64,000 bases of DNA from Laburnicola sp. R22_1 (Eukaryota; Ascomycota; Dothideomycetes; Pleosporales; Didymosphaeriaceae), in assembly GCA_014281115.1 (NCBI GenBank), contig JACONQ010000005.1, positions 1,798,001-1,862,000 on the forward strand. Direction: 5' to 3'. The notes under the pieces were generated by a model. The model was not told the origin of the DNA, ran no database searches, and worked only from the letters and a program-made list of their open reading frames with translations. Shown here piece by piece: positions 54,952-64,000 of this stretch. A program made the translations under genes and the position numbers. How positions within the stretch are numbered: the first letter of the stretch is position 1; each line of letters starts with the position of its first letter.

Positions 54952-57900
54952 TCATTCATCAGTCTCTTTGAGAGGCGATCCGTCAACCGAAGCTTCGCCC
55001 TTGGATATCTCTGGAGATTTTCCGTCTGGGTATACTCTCTTCCTTATGATCTCCACATTCTCAGCATACGCTTGCGAACGGTAGAATTCTCCTTCTTTCG
55101 ACCAGTTTCCCAGTTTCTCGTGAAACTCAGGGCGCATAAACTCCTCCGCGTACTTCAAAACTCGGGAGTCTACAGTGGTGACGTAGTTGTCCAGGAGTTT
55201 GCGCACAAACCACGGCTTACAATTTTTGATTGCTAGGGTGAGTGGTGTATTTCCCTCCTTGTCTTCTGATGCTGGATTGACGTGGTACTTGTCCAAGAGT
55301 AACTCTGCGAGATTATACTCGCCACATTCTATCGCTCCCATCAATGGAGTCCGGCCCTCGGCATCTTGATTGTCTGCGTTTACTTTATACTTTGAAAGAA
55401 GGGTCTCGGTAGCCTGAGCTTTATCAGTGCAATTGAGTTTAGTTTCCCAGGAATAACGATATGGTGAGGGCACGAGAACCCAGTGAAATGGGGTCTGTTG
55501 GTCTTTGTTGTGAGCATCTGGATCCAGGCCATATCTTGTGACTAATAATTCGAACACATCCAGGTGGCCGTACCTTGCTGCTACATGGCATAGCGTCATT
55601 CCACTGTAGTCACGACAGCACGGATCCGCACCATGTTGGAGAATGAGTTCGTTGACGAAGCTTATCATTCCAAACCGTGCAGCGTAATACAATATGGTAC
55701 GACCGTATATATCTTGATGATTGACGTCTTCGTAGTTTTTCTCCAGGAGTTTGAGGCTTTCAGTTTTGAGACCTTGTTCTTGAAGGCCTACAATAATTTC
55801 GTTGGCGGGCATGTAGTACCAATAACAATCTTTTTCAAGTCCCCACTGGATGTCGTAGACTAGCCTTTCATCCATCAATAACGCCGTTATCACTTTTGTG
55901 AAGCCATACCAAACAGAATCCTCGAGCTCAACGATGCTCGGTGTGGTTTTGGGGTGGTAGAACAGCATTCGCATAATTTTACAGTTATAACCACGAATAG
56001 ATGTCAACAATGGTCTATTCCGAGGGATATTGGTGGTGTTTGGTGCAATTCGAATATCGTTTAGCAAGATTCGAACGATAACTTCATCTCCTGACTTAAC
56101 TGCAAAAGACAGAGCCGTATCGCCACGATCGTTCATGGTATTGGGATCCACGAGGTAGTCGTGAAGTAAAGTTTCCACGGCAACTTTGCGTCTTCTTATC
56201 ACGGCATACATCAATGGAGGCTCCCCAGTAGATGTCTGCGATTCCGGTGACTGTCCTCGGTCGATCAAACCGATCATTATGGCGTCAAGTCCATTTTTGG
56301 CTGCAAGGTTGATACCTGGAGACGTTTTCATCATTTTATCTTGAACACTTCTTTTCCAAAATGCTGACGAATCCTTTGGGAACGGCCGCAGGGAATGTTT
56401 AACAGCACAACAAAAACTTGTTTGTTCTTGATTTTGTAGGAATTCAAAAGTTCGCTCTGGAATACGTACAGCGAGACGCGCATGGTCACGCCAATGCATA
56501 CATGCGTAATCGTAGAAAGGGAACTGACGTCTGAAGTCGGGGTAGCTGAGCTGATTCGGGAACTCGTCAAAGGCCATATACGTAGTGCATAATTCTAAAA
56601 GCTCCGTATGAGCTTCTGGAAACGGGTTACGTTCGAAGTATTCTTGGGCAGTATTGTGAGCCAGACGCACAGTGTTTGTAGAGTGGTCAACCGTGACCAT
56701 TCCAGCACACAATGAGTCCAGCACTTCTTCAGCAGGCTCTGGATCACGATCCAGAGTCGGCTCGCGGGGATTAACTGCCAAGATTTGGAGAAGGTCCTCC
56801 ACGGAAAGTTTTCGCTGAGCATAAATAACCCACTGGAGAATAGCTCTGGCAACCTTAGGATCTCCTGATAAGTCGTTTTCAATGCGTTCCATTGCCTGGG
56901 CGTAGGTTTTATCCAGTCCTTCCGCACCTTTCGGGAGAATGGAGAGTGCTTGCTTCAGGTCTTTCAATCGAGTTTTGCCTCTTAGAGAGTCCATATGCAA
57001 GCGAGCAAGTAGAAACCTGGAAATAAGATCAGTTCAGGCTCGCTGCAAGAGAGAATATCGATAACAAGCGTAGGATGCTCACTCAAAACGTTGACTTACA
57101 TTCCATCTATGCTCTTCAAAATTTCCGATTTGACCAAGCGTCCGACTTCAGGATGATTACTGATTCTTCCACGAAGAAGTTCATGCATGCGTTGATCAAG
57201 ATACAAGCCGATATCCTCTTTGCGTGCACGGATATCCTTTCTCAGATAGTTTGTGAACTGGGATATGATATCAGATGAGGGCCGCGAGGTTGCTACAAGC
57301 CGCAATGCGCTCTGCTGCTGGAGCTGAAGCATCATCTTCACAAAAATCTTGAGGTTGACAGAATTTGGACCGCAGTATTCATCCAAGGCATCCAGAACAA
57401 TATATACTCTCGAGCATTTTCGTGCAATAGTGATGAATGATGTCTGGAGATCCTAAAGTGAAGGCTTCGATTTGGTTTTCTCATGCCGCGAAAGTACCTA
57501 GGTATGTCGCTGGGTACGCTGTCGCTCGTTTCGAGTAACTGCCTGAGAATAGAGCCCAGAACCGATTCGCGGGTTTGTTCGCTGTGGCTCTGGTAGTGGA
57601 AATAAAAGTAAGCGAGTCCGACGGTGGAGTCCGTCTCGCGTAGACGTTGTAAATGATCGATGATTGTTGCTGACATGATGGTCTTTCCAGCGCCGGGAGC
57701 GCCGGGACAGATCAAACTGCTGCTAGGCCCCCTGAGCCATCTTTGGAACTCCGGTGAATCTAACATCCACTGCCCAGTTCCAGCTTGGTGATTTGCGATG
57801 GCATCCCGCTGTTGTGAGACGTGATCAAGTCCAGAGAGCCATTCGATAATTACCTGTCGCTTTTCGCGCTCCCTACGTTCGTCTTCTTGTTGGTTCAGCC

Positions 57901-58425
57901 GATCGACTCCGGATTTGATTTCGTACGTCATGTTGCTATGAAGAGTCAGTTGGCACTAATTGATCGAAAAAATAACGGAGTAGCGGTCATTTCTCGTATC
58001 TTACCAGTTAACGACCTGCAGGAACGAGTTTAAAGAGCTTATCGCAAATTCAATCCGCGCTTGATACTCGATCTGTTTCTGATCCCACTTCAATCTCTTC
58101 CAAATACCGCGCAAATTGTCTTTCATATCCTTCCCGCCTGTACCCATGTTCAGGTACTCGGCTAGCTTACTGTCCATCTCTTCGAGCACCTTCCGACAAT
58201 GCTCCTGTGCTTCGGAGAACTGCCTCTTCCGATCGTCGGACAGGTCATGGTAGGGTAAGATTTCCCAAACGTCCATGAGTGTGATGCGAAGGTTTCGCAT
58301 ACTACATTACATATCGTCAGCACATACGAGGCGGTTAGAGATTGGCACTTACTCGTGCTTTATCGCATTGTACTGCTCGGGTGCTTGATAGAAACGCTGT
58401 CGCCGACGCCGAAGCCGAAGCTCAT
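54952..58425 (-). pseudogene. NACHT-ankyrin NLR-like receptor gene, degenerate
   Basis: STAND-type gene. Exons from the 3' end: 54952..57016, 57100..57935, 58005..58301 and a first exon ending at 58353. Walker A is ICPGAPGAGKTIM, Walker B VYIVLDALDE; a helical linker follows and then ankyrin repeats (DRGDTALSFAVKSGDEVIVR, YGRTILYYAARFGMISFVNE, YSGMTLCHVAARYGHLDVFE, EGRTPLMGAIECGEYNLAEL, EGNTPLTLAIKNCKPW). Lesions: (1) the first exon opens MSFGFGVGD, the usual NLR start, but shifts frame before RFYQAPEQYNAIKH, as if a short segment were deleted; (2) a one-base frameshift near 57493 between YFRG and HEKTKSKPSL; (3) a TAG at about 57453 before DLQTSFITIARKCSRV. A 65-nt intron could hide lesions 2 and 3 but would remove a conserved linker. 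Family role: heterokaryon incompatibility or innate immunity. Confidence 0.75.
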
Positions 58426-58588
58426 GGTGAGGCAGTGGAGGTGACAGTATGAAGTATGGCACCTCTTCCAAGTAATGACGTGATATTGGGATGGAGGACG
58501 GAAGATGGGGAAGCATAAGGTCGCGAGGAAAGAGCGATGGCAGCCTGCCGCCCCCTATGGGCGCACACATTAGTCCATAATGGCACAT

Positions 58589-61500
58589 AGCCCCGCTCGC
58601 AGTATCACGTCCATCCTGTTTCCCAATAATACACCACTGTTTGTACGATTGTACAGCATCAGCCTAGTGGGGACATCCTCCAGTCATCTCACAGTTCCCC
58701 CCTCCCCGGATAGTGCAACCTTTTCTGCTAGCATACATGCAGTTGTCGTTGCATCCAAGGAATAGAACGCACAGGCGTTGCGAAACCACTTTGAAAGCAC
58801 TCGTCACCCTCTACGATAGCACCGGATTTGTAATACCCTCAATCACGCTGATAGATCGAGTCCAAGCACACAACATACAGCGCATGCTAAACCTGGATAC
58901 GCGTTAAAATGCTCAATAAAGAACAATCACTAAGCATGCCACCGCTTAACCCAGTTTTGCAAACGAATAGAGCTACCGACTTCTAGTTCCGGCTTCTATT
59001 CTCCTCTCCCCAGACAAAATTACCCCAAAACCTCGACGCAACACCCCCACCAACCGCACATGTAGCTAACACATAGAAAAATACGGTAAAAATGCTGATA
59101 CCTCCAGACCCTCAAGCCTTCAATATAGATTAGCTCTCCAACAGCAACGTAATCATTAAAGGACGCTACCTAATGCTGGAAGGCTTCATAAGTCACCCCT
59201 TGAGCTGTGTTGCCACACTCCAGAACAGGTGAAGCCATCTAGAACACGCCTAAGCGACATTGTGTCCGGAGGCCCTAAATATCAGTAGGTTAAGCTATTT
59301 CCCCATCTGCTAGGCATGCATACCACAGACACAACCGCCAACACAAGGTTACCCACCCGAACCAAGAATCACAGCACCACCACTACCGAATACTAGATCG
59401 CTAGTAAGCGTGTGAATCCAATAATTCTTCTCCTATCCCCCACACCAGAAGCTCTTTTCCAACTGTTCTCTTGAAATCGTCCGCTCCTCTTACTCAGCTC
59501 CCCGAAGCATCATAATAATACAGACCCTACTCTCGATCCGTAGCATTTGCCCTATCTCTCATCTCTTAACTCACAAAAAAACACGCACACAACCAACCGA
59601 AACACATCATATAAACACATCACCAAAAGGAGCCTCTCCCTATAGACTGCACAATACCACCCTACTCAATACCTAGCTATTCACCAACAATCCACACCAT
59701 ACACCATACAATACCCAAAGTGCGTACATTATATCCTTCTCGCGTTTTTTTGTGATCACCTTTTTACGCTCTTTTTGTTTACAAAGCAGGGGGCTCTGCT
59801 TTTTTTGTCATGTTATTTGAGATGAAAGCCTTTGTCGTTCTACCTCTAGGTAGTTAATTTAACAACACATATCCTTCTCAACGCTTATTTCCCGCCCCCA
59901 AAAAAAAAAAAACCATCCAGACGTCCCTCCCATCCCCCAAAACACCCAGCATCTCTACCCAATCCCGGCAACCCAATCACCACCAAATAAGACCTCGCAA
60001 TTCCCATCGAGCATCCACACACAACGCTGCCATCATGAAGACCGGATTCTCGCCGCCTTTTTTATTCATCCATTCGTATTCCTTAACAACCACCTCAATT
60101 TTTTATAGACACCAAAACGTAACAGCATAAACACGGCTCTGGCCGGTGTGAATCTTCCACCGGAACATGGCCAGCACCAAGAAAACGTAGCCTGACAACC
60201 ATCTCTAAAGCACCCATATATCAGACACGCTACGCACAGAGATATAGCTCCAACTCCCAGTACCATCTAGTGTAGAGAATAGGGACAACAAATAATAGCT
60301 CCTCAACTGCCCACCCCAGCGGTACCCACCCACCACCCACAGACAGACATCGTCTCGCACGCAAATCAAACATAGCAATCAAGAGCCAAACGCGTGTGAA
60401 CACCACCACATCCTAAGCCTAGCACTCTAACCCCAACTAAACAACCCGCAACGAAGATATTTTACTTCCCCCGAATACCCCAAAGATAACCGCATGACAC
60501 GGCATCACCACTACGCAAATCCGGGCAAACCACCAGCCTCCTCAAATCCCCATCTAATAACCCGGCCACGCACCACGCATCATTCCTTCGACCTAAACTG
60601 AGCCAACCATTTCGCTACAAACATGCTGCACATAACTTCTCGCTCTGCTTCCACATAGCAGGCAGGCCTCAGCGCCCAGCACGTTGCCGCGACGATTTCC
60701 CAGCAGCAGTCAAACGTGCCGCCGTTGCAGTCATTCATATCCGTTTGTAGTCGGCTTAACCTTCTACAGAACGTTGCAAGCAGGCAACCAGTGAACACGC
60801 TAGCCGACAGCAAGTAAGTAGATAGTTAATCGATTTCTCATAGAAGCCTACCTAGTACCTACCATGTCGATACGCGTGCCATACAACACCATCCCATGAC
60901 CTTCGGCAATGCATCGCCGATCCGGGAGTCTAAAACTTACACGAGGAATCATCTATCCTGCCTGCTTCTCCATCTTTCCATAAATAAAAGGTAGACACGT
61001 TGGAGCTCTAGTAGCAACCACTTAGGACGCTGACAACGATAAGTGCAAGGCAAGGCAGCAGGAAAGGAGAAACATACCATCCAAAGAAAAGGCGCAGTTC
61101 AACGCAATCCCAGATGGGCGATGCCTATTCGCCGGTCCAAAATCAAAAGTGCGCTGAACCAAGTTGGAGCTGAGACGCGGTTGCCTGCGTACGTAAAATT
61201 AACTGCCTACTGCGTCCAGTCGCCGCGCGATCACGAGGGCGAGTCCTGCCGTCGTCCCCCAAAACGAAGTTTAGGCAGCAGCTTCATGGTCGTCGGCGAC
61301 CGGCTCTGCATCTCATGCTCCGTGCACCGATAAGAAAGCTCGGGCAGATGCGCAACGCAACTTCCTAGGGGAAATGACGTGCGATTGATGTCAAGGAGAA
61401 ATAGAGTTTATCCCAAGCGAAGGATCTTGAAGAGCTCGTCCCAAGGTTAGGGGACGAGGGAATGACGGGTGGATAAGGTCGAAGGAATGTTCTGCCAGTG

Positions 61501-64000
61501 GTGAGCAGGGATGGGCATAGTTCGTTTTCGCGCGGCAAAATAGAAGGAAAACAAAACTAAAACGGCCGGTAATGAACAGAGCAAGCGTAGAAGTGACAGA
61601 CTGATAATGGAGGCGTGATACGGACCTTGCAGAACGTAAGTCCACCCTGGATAGCGACGTGGTCCTGCGGAGCCACGATAAGCTACACGGGCGGCTACTG
61701 ACAGTTTGCCTCTACAGCATTGGGAGGACATGCTGCATATGACGCATAAGGCTCCGCCTGCTTGCAGCTGCTTGTTTGCTGCTCCAGTGAGGTTGCTGGG
61801 TAAAGCTTGCTCCGAGTGGCTAACGAGCATGGTTGTCTCCTGAGAGATGAGTCACCACCCAACCCAACTGTGACTCCTCCACGACTTATCACATCGCCTC
61901 TTGCGGTGTAATCGCAACAAACTTGTTGCCTCTTTCTTTCTTCAAGGGTAAGCAGGAAGGACGACGCATCGGCATCTGCTCAAGTACGAGACGCGACTTG
62001 AATGGTTCCGAGCGGCGACTGTGATGGTCGTCAGAGCTGAAGCTGGAGGGGCAGGTCCAGATTTAGGACTCTGCGTTGGCGGCATCGTCGTTCCCGGCCG
62101 AAGATGGTGCATAGCCCTGGAGCAGCCTCGGTCACATGCCTCCTCTGGTCCTAATAAAATTATCTGACGTTGCAGACGACTTCGGACAAAGCGGGTCTAT
62201 CGGACGGACTATCACGCAGAATTTGTGCATGTCAGGAAACGGAGAGTACAAAGAGTCTAGAGCCAAGTGCTTCGGCTCCGTCCGTTGTGCGAGCACAGTA
62301 ATCGCCACAGGAAGCTCCGCGTACATTCGCCGTCGACCGATGAGCCACGAAAAGTAAATTGTATAGCGTCATGTGCTCGGAGTGACCTAGTGCCGAGTGC
62401 ACCGCCACAGAACCCTTGACGCAGTAGCGGATCGCAGGGATCCAATCCGAAACGATATGATGGACGATGCAACTCGGCTGGACGAATATTTTGGGATTGC
62501 TGTGCTGGTGCAGCATGCAGCTAGAGCCATCGCGCATGGTATTGCTCAGCCAGCGCAGCAACGTGGCCTCCTGGTTAGTCCGCAAAAACGGCAGTCCACC
62601 TTAGGGCTGCAAAGACGATGTCACGATGCTGCGTGAACCCGAGTAGGGCTGCGTCATTGCTTCGCCTGACCGAAAGGTAGCCGAGCCGTGGGTCGTTTGG
62701 TGCCGCAAGCGCAGCGCTCTGGTGACTTTCACGCTACCTATTGCATTCGAGTGTATGCGGCCACGGTGCATTCGTCGATGTGGAAAGCGACAGTGATACG
62801 GGCTCCGAGAGATACGGTGTCGAGAAGTGCGCTGAGACAGCGCGAATCGCGCTGATACGGGTAGTGGAGCAAACATCAGAAGCTGAGGAGTCAGAGCCTC
62901 CGTACGCAGGATGAGCTGGCGTTGTAGCGTAAAATAGAGGAATTTTGATGTCCAGTGTGTGTGTGTGCGCCTGTTGTGGGCCTCGGTAGGCACCCCGGCC
63001 GCCAGCGCCACAGGCCTCAAAGCCAATAGGGGCACCGGGAACGCATCCAAAATTCGAAATGATTGTGTGCCAAGATTTCGAGAGAGATTACAAGGGTGGA
63101 AATGGCGGCAGAAACAAAGTCAAGCAGCAAGCCTTCATGCAGAAAGCGGGTCGTGGCGCTCCGGTTTAACCAGTGACCTGCTGTGCGCGCTCGACTGTGG
63201 TCGCAGAAACCTGCTTCGAGGCAAGGCTAGCTGCGAGTTGGAGATCGCAGCAGCATGGCCGCTGTGTTGTTCGCTCGTTGCCGTCGAATCAGGGCTGGGT
63301 GGCTGCACCATGATGCAGCAGCGGGGCCGTTCCATGGCCAAACTCATAAATGACTGCCCTTGATATTCAGAAGAGCGGTAAACTAGCGGACCAGCAGCAG
63401 CATGATCCAGGCAACGCGACAACAATTTGTGAGACATTATCGACAAAAAATTTTCGTTGAGCGGAGATTGCTGGGCGGCCTCGGCAGCAGCCCCAAGCGG
63501 GCTCAAACCGTGCGGCTCAATTGCAACGGTTGGGCCGGCCATCCCAGCGGCGTGAGACGAGCGCCGTTGAAACTTTGGGTGGTCGAGTCTGGGACGGGAG
63601 CACTCCAGTCCCCAGGCCCCGCCGTTCCGCGACGCTGGCCTGGTGTAGCTCCAGAGCTAGAGCGTCGCGAGAGGGCTAGAGGGAGGAGCGAAAGCTGGCG
63701 CGAGCCTCAGTGAGGCATGTTGGCCGGCGCTGGGAGAGACGCGCCTTTGGGCTCTCGTCCTCGGCGGCCGAATGAGTGCTGAGCCCGTCCCGCGTGGAAG
63801 GAGCGCCGCCGGGGCCAGCGGGCGCCTCTGGACGGCCGGTTGCATGCCAGCGTCCAGGGTGCGTTGACGAGCAGCCACGCAGCCCGACGCGGTCGCCAGT
63901 GACGCTGGATCTTCCTGAGAAGTGGAGCGCAGGCACCGCTACTTGGGAGATGGAAAAGGAAGTGCGCAGAGGGCACACGAAACGATAGCAGCTGATTCAT
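58589..64000. other. 5.4-kb region without a recognisable gene
   Basis: No ORF here carries a domain I recognise and none chains through plausible introns. 59000-60600 is A/C-rich on the plus strand (G/T-rich on the minus), with an A12 run near 59900, the mirror image of the GT-rich tracts that follow plus-strand genes elsewhere in the window. 62.5-64 kb is GC-rich. Minus-strand ORFs at 60580-60813, 61447-61830 and 63676-64000 and plus-strand ORFs at 62959-63713 look random. An unannotated transcript or long UTR of a gene beyond base 64000 is possible. Confidence 0.45.

Noticed and set aside
57454..57520. 65-nt intron (GTACCC to TTTAG) that would bridge the NLR frameshift and stop
   Set aside because: It would delete the conserved linker between the NACHT Walker A part and the DLQTSF segment, and the sequence KTKSKPSL before the stop matches the expected linker; kept only as an alternative.
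1..64000. tRNA, rRNA and CRISPR candidates
   Set aside because: No tRNA-like GGTTCRA arm with matching acceptor stem, no rRNA sequence and no regularly spaced direct repeats with unique spacers were found; the 38-kb array is a contiguous minisatellite.

Overview
This window is nuclear DNA from a filamentous ascomycete (Pezizomycotina; Dothideomycetes is my best guess). The evidence is many short introns (about 45-70 nt) with CTGAC/CTAAC branch points, fungal gene families (PRN/PUT2-type P5C dehydrogenase, NUG1, ATP10, GOS1, ERG8, THR4, LYC1, REV7, KAP114, a Cya5-like PPR protein, a NACHT-ankyrin receptor), a pogo/Fot1-type DNA transposon, and C-to-T changes that look like repeat-induced point mutation (RIP). 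All gene models below are read directly from the sequence; intron boundaries were set by GT/AG sites plus reading frame.

Layout. 0-12.5 kb: the 5' end of an MFS transporter (running off the left edge), a small TA-flanked MITE, mitochondrial P5C dehydrogenase (proline catabolism), the nucleolar GTPase NUG1, a HAD-type sugar/glycerol-phosphate phosphatase, a 2.4 kb GC-rich gene-free leader, and a homeobox transcription factor. 12.5-23 kb is an accessory, decayed compartment: a tandem duplication, a 600-bp TA-rich element with terminal inverted repeats, a small secreted cysteine-rich protein, a broken APH-family gene, a broken F-box gene and a complete but dead pogo/Fot1 transposon. 23-36 kb is dense housekeeping: ATP10, GOS1 and RPL35 (head to head), ERG8, a 1294-residue PPR protein and an F-box/Cys-cluster protein. 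36-39.6 kb holds a decayed unknown gene and a 19-bp minisatellite. 39.6-53.3 kb: THR4, LYC1, an RBR ubiquitin ligase, REV7 and the importin KAP114. 53.3-64 kb: GT-rich spacer, a NACHT-ankyrin (NLR-like) gene carrying several lesions, and 5.4 kb in which I find no convincing gene.

How the parts relate. The housekeeping genes serve unrelated pathways and show no operon-like logic; the only tight pairing is the 238-bp shared promoter of GOS1 and RPL35. The biologically interesting parts are: (i) the 13-23 kb compartment, where a candidate effector sits between TE remnants and three genes each carry a nonsense codon of the RIP type; (ii) a mirrored pair of promoter-like blocks (38.57-38.62 and 41.87-41.92 kb) that flank THR4, share several motifs and the TATA box, and each lead into copies of the same 'CATGTCGAC' unit; (iii) the degenerating NLR-like receptor. 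I did not find a clearly new multi-gene system. The mirrored promoter/minisatellite pair is the signal least explained by standard features.
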